From Farysia itapuensis (lineage: Eukaryota > Basidiomycota > Ustilaginomycetes > Ustilaginales > Ustilaginaceae), in assembly GCA_023212645.1 (NCBI GenBank), contig JALBYC010000002.1, positions 868,001 through 932,000 of the forward strand: DNA of 64,000 bases, given 5' to 3'. This document shows positions 10,218 through 18,592 of this stretch, one piece after another; position 1 is the first letter of the stretch, and every line of letters starts with the position of its first letter. Made by a program: the position numbers and the translations under genes. The notes below the pieces were generated by a model. That model ran no database searches and had not been told where the DNA came from. It saw nothing but the letters and a program-made list of their open reading frames with translations.

Positions 10218-10224
10218 TCACGTG
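10218..10224. promoter_or_regulatory. TCACGTG E-box in the SPF1/DAD4 divergent promoter
   Basis: TCACGTG lies 138 bases from the SPF1 ATG and about 92 bases from the DAD4 ATG. The core CACGTG is a bHLH-type (Cbf1-like) binding site. Similar sites occur upstream of UBC7 and PSF3 in this window. Function is inferred. Confidence 0.35.
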
Positions 10225-10315
10225 TAACCCGCACGAAAGAGCCAGACCAACACGAGACGCGCCTCGTCGATTCAGCATGTGCAAGCAACACTCACGACCA
10301 ACCACCATTGTTGTC

Positions 10316-10688
10316 ATGGAGAATCCTCACGTAAGCTACCTCATAAGAGCTCTGCACAAACGCACACTGACAATGCCCGGTTGCTGCATGTACAGGAGGA
10401 ACGTCAGTCCCAGTTACTAGACCGGATCACCGGCAACGTCCATCGACTCAATGAGGCTCTTCTCGAGTTGAATCGGTCTGTCATTGAGATCAACAACTAC
10501 AACGAGCAGATTACCATCACAGCAGAGCTGTCAGAAGCTGTACGTACCACTGTCAAGCGAGACCTTTCTCTACGTCGCGACATACTGACCTGGGTCCTTT
10601 ATTTGCGCGACAGTACCGCCGAAACGCTGCCTTCAACCTCGAGAACATGGAGGGGCCCGATGCTGAGGTTCAACCAGCACATACATGA
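10316..10688 (+). CDS. DAD4: DASH/Dam1 complex subunit Dad4
   Basis: Outer-kinetochore DASH complex subunit that couples chromosomes to spindle microtubules. Three exons (10316-10330, 10396-10539, 10614-10688) give 77 residues, close to the usual ~72. Exon 1 is only 15 bases and encodes MENPH, the highly conserved Dad4 N-terminus. The first intron (65 bp) has GTAAGC, CTGAC and TACAG; the second (74 bp) has GTACGT and ACAG. The body (LLDRITGNVHRLNEALLELN, then a Tyr-Arg-Arg-Asn segment and FNLE) fits the family. Because of the tiny first exon no single open frame reveals it. It lies 235 bases from the SPF1 start, head to head. Confidence 0.93.
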
Positions 10689-11244
10689 GCTAGTTCCGGC
10701 TCGATAGTATCTTCCTCACCCTTGTATTTGTACCATCGTCACGGCTGGTGAGAGACCAGAGGCTCAAGCAGCAAAAGCGCCCAAGCTGGCCGAAAGCTCC
10801 GAAACGATATTTGTGTTTGTTAGACTCTCTTTGCGCGCGGAAACTCGGACGTTCTCGCGTCAAGAAGCGAGAGGCGAAGAAGTGTGCGAGATAACAAAAT
10901 TTCATGGCGTGCGAGCGACCCTCCTAATTGGCCGAGATGTCTTTTGTGATAACTCGTGGACAATGGTGGCTAAAGGTTCAAGTAGCCGATTCCGACCGTC
11001 GGACTGGCGTGGGGTTGACCGACAAGGCACCGACGAGCGCTTGTACCGTGTCCGCACCTGCATGAGAAAGATAAGGATAAGAAGGAAAGTGCCGTTGAAC
11101 AGAGCACACTAAGCTCGCATGTGTGCTCCTTCTCGCTTCTAGCGCAAGTGTCGGCCCCACATGGGATGGTGCAGTAGCACAGTGGCTTGGCTATAAGAAC
11201 CAAGCTATTCTCGCAATGCAAAGAACCCTTCTCCTGTACGCATC
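10689..11244. other. Intergenic region with GATA sites upstream of the permease (556 bp)
   Basis: No gene seen. It contains the DAD4 3' end and the permease promoter. GATAA cores occur at 10890-10894 and 10948-10952, and a tandem GATAAG pair occurs at 11070-11081. Confidence 0.6.
11070..11081 (+). promoter_or_regulatory. Tandem GATAAG sites, probable GATA-factor (nitrogen) element
   Basis: Two directly adjacent GATAAG hexamers lie 164 bases upstream of the Dal5-type permease ATG, with two further GATAA cores up to about 355 bases upstream. Fungal GATA factors of the AreA/Gln3/Nit2 type bind such sites at nitrogen-regulated permease genes. Regulation of this gene is inferred from motif and gene class. 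Confidence 0.55.
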
Positions 11245-12816
11245 ATGTTGAGTCAGACACCCTCTCACGAAGACGACAAGTCCGCCTCGGACTCGAAGCA
11301 CACGTCTCCCCTGGAGACCGGCAAAGTCACGTCGCAGCCTTACGAAGCCGTCGCAGGTGATGACAACGCAAAGGCTCAGGCTCTGTCGGCAGACACAGGC
11401 TCCGTTACGGAGCACGAGCTCAAGACGGTACTTCGCAAGATCGACTACATCTTGATGCCGCTCATGTGCATCGCAGTCTTGCTTCAATTTCTCGACAAAA
11501 CTTCGCTCAATTACGCCAATCTGCTTGGTATCAAGAAGGACACCAACCTCAAAGGCCAAGAGTACTCATGGCTTGGATCATTCTTCTACATTGGCTACCT
11601 CATTGCCACGCCTATTCATGGCTTCTTCTTGCAAAAGGTCAACCTTAGTCTATACCTCGGCGCCAACATTGTCCTGTGGGGAATCACCCTTGGCGCACAC
11701 GCTGGCTGCCACAACTATGGAGAACTCTTGGCCGCACGCACATTCCTCGGAGTGTTTGAGGCATGTCTGACTCCAGGCTTTATCCTGCTGACTGGCCGTT
11801 TCTATCGACCGCAAGAGCAAGTTACCCGCACTTCCATCTGGTTCGCCAACAACGGCTGGGCCCAGATCTTGGGCGGCGGTATTGCCTACGGTCTTCTCAC
11901 TCAAAAGCAGGGCAAAACTCTCAAAGTGTGGCAGGAAATGTATCTCATCCTTGGCGGCATTTCAGTCCTCTTTGGTGTCGTCTGTTTGCTTTTCCTACCC
12001 TCGTCTCCCGCGACAATCCGATATCTCAATGAACGCGAGAGACAAGTTGCCGTGTTTCGCATCAAACAGAACAAAGCCGGTATCCACGACACAAAGTGGA
12101 AGTGGCCGCAGGTCCGGGAAGCATTCAAGGACTATCGTCTCTACCTCTTCTTCCTCGGTGTCTGCACGGCCAACATTGCCAACGGTGGTGTCTCCAACTT
12201 TGGTTCTCAAATCATTCAGCAATTTGGCTATGACTCCAAGACGACGGCTTTGCTTGGTATGGCACCTGGTGCCATGGAGATTGTCGCTGTCTACGCGGGC
12301 GCGTATCTCTCATACGCCACCAGCACCCGTGTCATCCCGGGCGTGCTCATGTATCTCATCGCCGTAGCAGGAGGCTCCATGATGATTGGCATCCCAGCGT
12401 CGAACAAGGCGGGTCGTATGGTTGGCTACACGCTCGTCTACGCATATCCTTGTGCCAGCCCCTTCTTCTACAGCTTTCTCGGATCTAGTGTATCCGGCAC
12501 AACGAAGCGTATCGTGTTTAACGTCTTGCTTCAACTCGGTTATTCGGCGGGCAACATGATCGGCCCTCAGACTTACCGTGCTGGAGACGCTCCGGATTAC
12601 GTCCCTGCTAAGATCACCCTGATCGCCATGTTCGGCGCTGCCGCTCTATGTCTCGCTGCAATTAGCGGCTTCCACCTTGTCTGGAACAGGAAACTCGCTG
12701 CCAACGCCAGTCCAGACTACGCGGCAAAGACAGACCCAGACACAGACGTAGACGACGCAGAAGACCTCACAGATCTCACAGACAAAGAGCGCAAAAACTT
12801 CCGATACCCATACTAG
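11245..12816 (+). CDS. MFS permease, anion:cation symporter family (Dal5/allantoate-permease type)
   Basis: A 523-residue major facilitator with a roughly 55-residue polar N-terminus and about twelve hydrophobic segments. Family features are LLQFLDKTSLNYAN in helix 1, the AARTFLGVFEACLTPGF segment in helices 4-5 and RFYRPQEQVTRTSIWFANNGWAQILGG after it. These match the fungal ACS family, which imports allantoate, ureidosuccinate, nicotinate, biotin or related organic anions. The substrate cannot be assigned from sequence alone. Single exon; ends 104 bases from the convergent CUE-like gene. The promoter carries GATAAG repeats, which would suit a nitrogen-source transporter. Confidence 0.9.
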   Translation: MLSQTPSHEDDKSASDSKHTSPLETGKVTSQPYEAVAGDDNAKAQALSADTGSVTEHELKTVLRKIDYILMPLMCIAVLLQFLDKTSLNYANLLGIKKDTNLKGQEYSWLGSFFYIGYLIATPIHGFFLQKVNLSLYLGANIVLWGITLGAHAGCHNYGELLAARTFLGVFEACLTPGFILLTGRFYRPQEQVTRTSIWFANNGWAQILGGGIAYGLLTQKQGKTLKVWQEMYLILGGISVLFGVVCLLFLPSSPATIRYLNERERQVAVFRIKQNKAGIHDTKWKWPQVREAFKDYRLYLFFLGVCTANIANGGVSNFGSQIIQQFGYDSKTTALLGMAPGAMEIVAVYAGAYLSYATSTRVIPGVLMYLIAVAGGSMMIGIPASNKAGRMVGYTLVYAYPCASPFFYSFLGSSVSGTTKRIVFNVLLQLGYSAGNMIGPQTYRAGDAPDYVPAKITLIAMFGAAALCLAAISGFHLVWNRKLAANASPDYAAKTDPDTDVDDAEDLTDLTDKERKNFRYPY

Positions 12817-12920
12817 TCAACCCCTTTCCAACTCACACGTCACTGGAATGCAGAAAAAACATAGATTGTCTTGCCTGAACATTGGTACCGCCGCGTGTAT
12901 TGCCATCGTGCGACCTGCTT

Positions 12921-15900
12921 TTAGCGAGGTTTGGGCAATTTCCCCAAACTTTGATCCTGGAGATAGTCTCCGATAGCGACGAGGTCGTCGCCTTTTGCTT
13001 TGCGGAGGTAGTGGGTGAGGATGGCTGGGTCAGCGTCTGGGAGAATGTCTCCGAGTTTGACGAGTGTTTCCTGAAAAGAGGTGTCGTCAATGGCTGGGTT
13101 GGATTCGCGACGGATTCGGTCACGCATGGTGCCGTAGCTGAATGACGAGCGTAGGGAGGTGGTGCCGCCTGCGAGGGCGGGGGAAGAGGGGTGGCTGTTG
13201 TTGGAAGACAGTGCTTGATGTGAGAGGGCAGGTGAAGAGGGCGAGCGTTCTGTCCGGGGCGACCTCTGCGCATAAGCAGACGAGGAGGTCGTGGACATTG
13301 CAGGGTGCAGATGGTCAGACGAGGAAAGGCCATGGTCTTGCCCGTGTGCAGCCTGCGACCCAGGCAGCGACGACACTGGTGCGTGCGGCGACGGATGACT
13401 GCCTCCCGAACTACCGATACTACCCCCACCGAGGCGCGATACAAACGTCGGCCCGGACCCGAACGCCGCGTCGGGTGCAAACGTACCATTGTTGGAAGAG
13501 CTGTGACCAAGGGAGGACTGATCCGCATCGCTAGTGACGTTGATGGCACCTGCAGACACTGAAGCTGTGTTTGGTGCTCTCGGTCCCATTGGAGATCTTG
13601 CGCTCTTGCCCGCGCCCATCGTGCCGGGATAGCTTGGTATCGAAGGCGAAAGCTTGACGTCTGAAAATGTGCCTCGCCGGGACGTATCAATTTCCATCCC
13701 ACCCAGACCCAAACCGGACGCCCGACTGTCAGCACCACTCCCACCCGCCGTCGTCGTCAATGATGGACCAGCTCCATGGTCTATGCTCGTGTTAGGCGCA
13801 GACGAGGGCTGAGGCACTGGGCCTGAGATTGACTTTTCTCGAACGGTCCGGTAGCCTCTCGATCGTGGCGCTGCGTTCGTCATTCCAGCCAGAGACGGCT
13901 GAGACGTGGCTGTATTCATCCCAAGAGTGCTGCCAGACGGCGGTGCTGTCGCTGTTCTTTTGCTATTCTTGCGCCCCAGATTACCAAAGAAGCCTCCACT
14001 GATGGATTGGGCAGTGCGATGGGTTCCCACACTGCTCCGAACCGTAGCATACCCATCTCCCCCTGGACCAACATTGCTCGCAAGACCGCCCGAGTTTGAC
14101 GAGGCGAAGGACTGTGTCGAGTTAGACCGAGGTGCCATCACGCCCGGGTACGGTAGGTTGAGCTGCGGCTTAGCAGGCGACTCCATCACGCTCGGCATGA
14201 CGGAGACAATTTCCTTCGCTTTAGCACCGTCTCCGCGCATGGGGAACGTCATGTCCGACCGAATCGAGTCGGCATACGAACCCTCGTTGCGCACATGACC
14301 GCTGACAGGCATCGAACTCATTGTGCCGCCCCAGCCGTCTGCTGTTTTGGCATTCTGCGTGGTACGCGAATTTTGCAATGGTTGGCGCATAGCTGGTCGC
14401 TGTACCACTTCCATCCACAGTGCCAGCCCCGTCGGGATGTGCAAGAGCTCATTGGTGCACTGTGCGTACATACGAGCTCGTTCGCCTGACGTTGCTCTGC
14501 GATTGTTGATGATTGCGCTGCTGGTGAAAGATTTGGGGAAGGCCAGGTTCTTGCCGTACACTTCGATGCGTTTGGGCAACACTGGCTGAAGTGGCTGCTG
14601 CGACTGTCGTCGTTGACCAGCTCCTGTGGGAGTTGTTGCAGTAGCAGCTCGTGAGTGTGCTTGTTGGTACTGAAAGTACGAGGTAGAATGCGCAGCTGCT
14701 CCTCGGGGTGTCAATGGTCCCTGAGGGGTGCGAATGGCAGGTGAAGGCAGCGGACTTGGCAACGTGCGGATACTAGTCGTTTTCGGCCCAAACTGTGGTG
14801 TCGCGTCTTCTCTCGTGACTGCAGCGAGCTGTTGAGACGACATGGTCGGTACTTCGTGTGCCTCTTGGCGAGATTCAGACGTCTTTGGCGCAGGCATAGG
14901 CGTGTCAAAGTCTTCGTCGTTATCGTCGGCTGAGTAGGCTTCATCCGCACTACCGAAACTCAGATCGTTCATTGCATGATCAACGGCATCGGTCAAGTCT
15001 TCCATCTCACGTGAAGCAGGCCGCTGGACCTGCGCAGGAGGCAGCAGCCCAAGACGATGGCTTGCATTCTTTGTCTGTGAGTCCGTGCTGCCGAGCCGTT
15101 GAAGCGAGGCCGTAGCACTCTCGTACCCGCGTGAAGCTTCAGCATCTGATCCGTGTGAGTAGTCGGACGGCGCTGTATGGTCAGAAGAGGAGCGGCCATC
15201 GTCGCTGCGATTTCCCTCGCGCACCGATAGACGGCGTGGATCGCGTTTGGGCCGTTCTAGGGAGTCAATGCTAGAGCGAACGCTCTGCTCCGGTACAATA
15301 GAGGCGGTAGTTCGCGTATGTCTGGATTGGGATGACACTGTTTTGCCCTTGTCCTTTGAGCCAGCTTCGGAAGCTTCTGCTTGCAATTTGCGTAGTCTCG
15401 CTCGCTCCCGTGCTTCCTGCAAGGTACGCGGCCGCGACTCGTCTGCAGCTTCCGCAAGTAATTCGCGTTCCAGACGCTGTTGCTCGTCCAAGCTTGGCTC
15501 GTGCGCAGATACAGCGTCCAAAGACTTGTTCTCAAGCTGACCAATTTCGTCCACTGGAGACAAGGCAAACGACTGGTTGTCTGCGTTTTGATCGCCCACA
15601 AGCAGAGTATATGCCGCCACGTCAGCTGTCGCCAATGCTGGGAGAGAACCAGGCACCTTTTGCACGTCAGAAAGCGGGAGACGAGACTCAATTTGGCCGT
15701 CTTTGGAAGAGCTACTGGCCCGCGTCGGGACCGTAGGCGAAGAAGGGGCGTTGCTAGATGAACCGACGTCTTTGATCGTTGCTGTATCGTACCTTGCTCG
15801 GTCGGCATTAAGCGACGATTCTGCGTACGGGGAAGGAGATGGCTGCAGGGCCGGTTCGGGCTCATTTGCTTCCGGTCTGACCGTCGCATCTGCATCGACA

Positions 15901-16499
15901 GCGTCACCTGCAAGCTCGTCATCGTAATGCGAGCCGTCGCTATCAACATCTGGCGGCAAAACAGCTGCAGACGGCGGCAAGGGTGTTGCGTAAGCGGACA
16001 GAGTTGTAGACTCGGGAGCCGAGACTGGGTAGCCGGGCGAGTCTTGAAAGAGACCGGAAAAAGATGGTCGCTTGCTGCCGGACAGAGAGGGAATCGAGGT
16101 GTCTGCGGCCGAGGCGGTGGTCCAGAGGGAAGCATTACTATCGCTGGGCGGAAGTGTGTACTGGTCTTCTTCTTTGAAGGACGAGGCAAAGTCGCGAGCG
16201 GCAGTCATCGGAGAGGGAGACTGAACATTGTCATATCCATTGTTGGTCATCTCACTCTGGTAGCTGTCGCCAATGGATCGAGCATACAGATCGAGGAGAC
16301 TACCATTGGACAGCTCAGAGCTGTCGGTATTGGAGTACATGGACGTGGACAGCATGTCTGGATTTGGAGAGGATGACTTGACGATACTGCTCCCCGTATT
16401 GGCACGACTGCGAGGGGCTGCTGATGCTACTTGTAGAGTGTTGCCCGTATTAGCCCGATTGCGGGCAGTAGGCTGCGCCTCGGCTGGGCGGTGAGCCAT
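12921..16499 (-). CDS. Large low-complexity protein with C-terminal CUE-like domain, function unknown
   Basis: A 1192-residue protein rich in Ser, Ala, Pro and Thr, probably mostly disordered. Two conserved-looking islands stand out. One at about 655-705 starts LPKRIEVYGKNLAFPKSF and contains MYAQCTNELLHIPTGLALW (from residue 677). The other is the last ~45 residues, whose pattern (KLGDILPDADPAILTHYLRK...GDDLVAIGDYLQD) fits a CUE/UBA-like ubiquitin-binding three-helix fold. A short charged segment at about 345-375 may be helical. Start is the ATG at 16497-16499, 179 bases from the divergent ACT-domain gene. I do not recognise an ortholog with known function; a ubiquitin-linked adaptor is only a guess. 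Confidence 0.75.
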   Translation of the reverse strand: MAHRPAEAQPTARNRANTGNTLQVASAAPRSRANTGSSIVKSSSPNPDMLSTSMYSNTDSSELSNGSLLDLYARSIGDSYQSEMTNNGYDNVQSPSPMTAARDFASSFKEEDQYTLPPSDSNASLWTTASAADTSIPSLSGSKRPSFSGLFQDSPGYPVSAPESTTLSAYATPLPPSAAVLPPDVDSDGSHYDDELAGDAVDADATVRPEANEPEPALQPSPSPYAESSLNADRARYDTATIKDVGSSSNAPSSPTVPTRASSSSKDGQIESRLPLSDVQKVPGSLPALATADVAAYTLLVGDQNADNQSFALSPVDEIGQLENKSLDAVSAHEPSLDEQQRLERELLAEAADESRPRTLQEARERARLRKLQAEASEAGSKDKGKTVSSQSRHTRTTASIVPEQSVRSSIDSLERPKRDPRRLSVREGNRSDDGRSSSDHTAPSDYSHGSDAEASRGYESATASLQRLGSTDSQTKNASHRLGLLPPAQVQRPASREMEDLTDAVDHAMNDLSFGSADEAYSADDNDEDFDTPMPAPKTSESRQEAHEVPTMSSQQLAAVTREDATPQFGPKTTSIRTLPSPLPSPAIRTPQGPLTPRGAAAHSTSYFQYQQAHSRAATATTPTGAGQRRQSQQPLQPVLPKRIEVYGKNLAFPKSFTSSAIINNRRATSGERARMYAQCTNELLHIPTGLALWMEVVQRPAMRQPLQNSRTTQNAKTADGWGGTMSSMPVSGHVRNEGSYADSIRSDMTFPMRGDGAKAKEIVSVMPSVMESPAKPQLNLPYPGVMAPRSNSTQSFASSNSGGLASNVGPGGDGYATVRSSVGTHRTAQSISGGFFGNLGRKNSKRTATAPPSGSTLGMNTATSQPSLAGMTNAAPRSRGYRTVREKSISGPVPQPSSAPNTSIDHGAGPSLTTTAGGSGADSRASGLGLGGMEIDTSRRGTFSDVKLSPSIPSYPGTMGAGKSARSPMGPRAPNTASVSAGAINVTSDADQSSLGHSSSNNGTFAPDAAFGSGPTFVSRLGGGSIGSSGGSHPSPHAPVSSLPGSQAAHGQDHGLSSSDHLHPAMSTTSSSAYAQRSPRTERSPSSPALSHQALSSNNSHPSSPALAGGTTSLRSSFSYGTMRDRIRRESNPAIDDTSFQETLVKLGDILPDADPAILTHYLRKAKGDDLVAIGDYLQDQSLGKLPKPR

Positions 16500-16678
16500 G
16501 TTGCTGTAGAGTTATAGAGCAGGTGTGCAATGACAGCTCGTCTGCATAGTCAACGGTGGTAGCAACGAGAAGCGGTCCGAGAGAAGATGCTTTCAATCAA
16601 CAAATAACTCGGAATTTCACAACCTCAATTACCCCCACATTTATACGCGCTAAGCCTACTTACCTTCTGACTTTGGCC

Positions 16679-17290
16679 ATGCCAGCGGACATCAACGCCA
16701 AGCAAGGCGCCAAGGACTGGCGGCTGCGCAAGTCAGACTTCGCAAGTCTTGATGGCAAGTACAAGCGTGTCCCCATCGAATGTGACTACCTCTGCTAAGC
16801 TTTGGCTCCGGTCTTGATTTCAACAGTGTTGGTACAGCCGGATGAGTATCTCTTAGCACGACTGCCGGCAACGTTTCCCATTCCGCCATTGGTCTTGGAA
16901 ATGCTTCAGCAGGCCCCTCGCTCGTCGCAGCCCCTGTTCTGCTCAGTCACGCGAACACAGAAGGAGCTCAGCATCCTTGTATCGGCAGCCGAATCAGGTA
17001 AATTTGCCAAGCACGAGCTGCAAGCAGAACTGCAACCCGACCCAGCCAACGCCAGCGACAGCCAATTTGGCATGGATGGTTCATGGTCAGCATTGCGCAT
17101 TAGAGGGCCAATGGAGTTTCATCTGGTTGGTGTCATGTCCGAGTTCAGTCAAGTACTAGCTTCACATGCCATCTCGCTCTTTGCCGTCTCGACATGGGAT
17201 ACAGACTACATCTGTGTCAAAGCTGCTCAAGTACAAGCGGCAGCAGAAGCGCTCAAGGCTGACGGCTGGAAAGTAATAGATCATGTGTAA
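16679..17290 (+). CDS. ACT-domain (CASTOR/GATSL-like) protein; 5' intron uncertain
   Basis: The frame 16802-17290 encodes two ACT-like halves: a beta-strand block around VLVQPDEYLLARLP and FCSVTRTQKELSILV, then WSALRIRGPMEFHLVGVMSEFSQVLASHAISLFAVSTWDTDYICVK, the hallmark of ACT_7/CASTOR-type amino-acid-binding proteins. Upstream in the same frame an ATG at 16679 gives MPADINAKQGAKDWRLRK and further residues, but a TAA at 16796-16798 separates the two blocks. A short intron removing the TAA is the likely answer. Phase-1 donors (for example at 16767, 16782 or 16749) joined to the acceptor ending in CAACAG at 16825 all keep the frame, and I cannot choose between them. Its stop is 8 bases from the stop of the convergent XAP5 gene. 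Confidence 0.65.
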
Positions 17291-17298
17291 CCGCTGCA

Positions 17299-18447
17299 CT
17301 ACTTGTTGCGATCGTGGATAGTGTAATTACCGTACTGTTTGTTGGGGTCGTATACTTCCCATCCTGTCCATTCAAATCACGTCAGTACCAGGAGGACAGG
17401 GTCGGTCACGTCTTCTACGTACTGCTATACGGCCAGACGTGCTTGTTGCGGTTATAGAACGTGCGTTCCACCACTTTCCCCGCGTGAGACTTGGGACGAG
17501 AGTATGCAAGTGTCAGTCTATCCAGCACAAGCGCGACCGCAGCGGGAACTTGCACTTACCTCGTACTTTTCAACACTGGCGTCTGCGACGAGCCGAATGT
17601 CGTCGTGAACATCAAAGTTGAACAGCGGACCGGACTTCCCACGAGCCTTGTTTACGATAAAGTCGTAAAAGCTGTAGTGGTGTGGAATGATGAGATCCTC
17701 CTTGATGTACATCATGCTGTCGACCGACACGCTCTTGAGCACGGGCACCTGCAGACGGCATTTCTCCAGAAAGTGCGCAATCGTGTCGCCCTTTTTGCAC
17801 AGGACTGTCTTGCGATGGCCTGTGCCGTCCCAGTAGGAGTAGGTGATCTCGACGTCTTCCTGCTTCATCGTTTCCTGCTTCTTGAGCCACTCTTGGCGCA
17901 AGTCCTCCCGTAGACGTCGGTCGGCTTCCTCTCTGTCCCGGTCTGGTAAGAACGATGTGTCGACGCCAGGATTTTTGAGACTGGCCTTTTTCGGTATTGA
18001 TGGTCCGGCATCTTCTGGGACAGCTGCTGCCATGACTTTGCTATTGTCTATCTTCTTTTTCTTCTTCATCGGAGCGCTGTCTTGGTCCTCGGCCTCTTCA
18101 TCAAAGGCAAACGACAGTTTTGAGCGCTCCTTTTTCGCCTTCTGCGTCTTCTTGGCCACCTTTTCTTCTATCCGTAGCTCATTGGTACGAGCTGCTTCGC
18201 GCTTCTTCTCCTCTTCTAGCTCTGATCGTCTCTTTTGAAAGTCCTCCAGGTGGACGAGACCGATGGTGGACTTCTTGAGCGCATCCTCCATGGAGTCATT
18301 CTTGCCGACGAAGCGGTCAGAGCCCGTGCGATTTCGCTCGGCTTCTTTCGCCATGTCGGCCTTTTGTCGTTCAAAGTCCTCCATCATCTTGGCACGCGCC
18401 TTCTCATGCTTGCCCTGTCGGCGCAGCTCGGACTGAGACTGCGACAT
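17299..18447 (-). CDS. XAP5/FAM50-family nuclear protein
   Basis: FAM50/XAP5 proteins are nuclear and associated with the spliceosome. Three exons on the minus strand (18447-17560, 17489-17423, 17363-17299) give 339 residues, the usual size. Introns of 70 and 59 bases have GTAAGT and GTACGT donors. The N-terminal half is a charged coiled coil with a lysine run (MKKKKKID). The conserved C-terminal domain starts near [18 protein letters not shown] and contains [33 protein letters not shown]; the two small exons supply the family ending [20 protein letters not shown], then [17 protein letters not shown]. Joining all three exons restores a full-length family protein. Confidence 0.94.
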
Positions 18448-18592
18448 CGCGGTATGAGCACCAAACGCGACGACGGCAGTGGTCGCTCGACGTCAAACTT
18501 CAAATCCACCAAATTCCAAAAATGGCACGCACCGCGGGCACACACATCCGCGGATCTGCGGGGGCAATTACTACAACAATGCTGGAATTCCA

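Noticed and set aside
15257..16189. 310-codon frame overlapping the CUE-like gene in another minus-strand frame
   Set aside because: Same-strand shadow of a low-complexity coding sequence; composition is a frame-shifted copy of Ser/Pro repeats.
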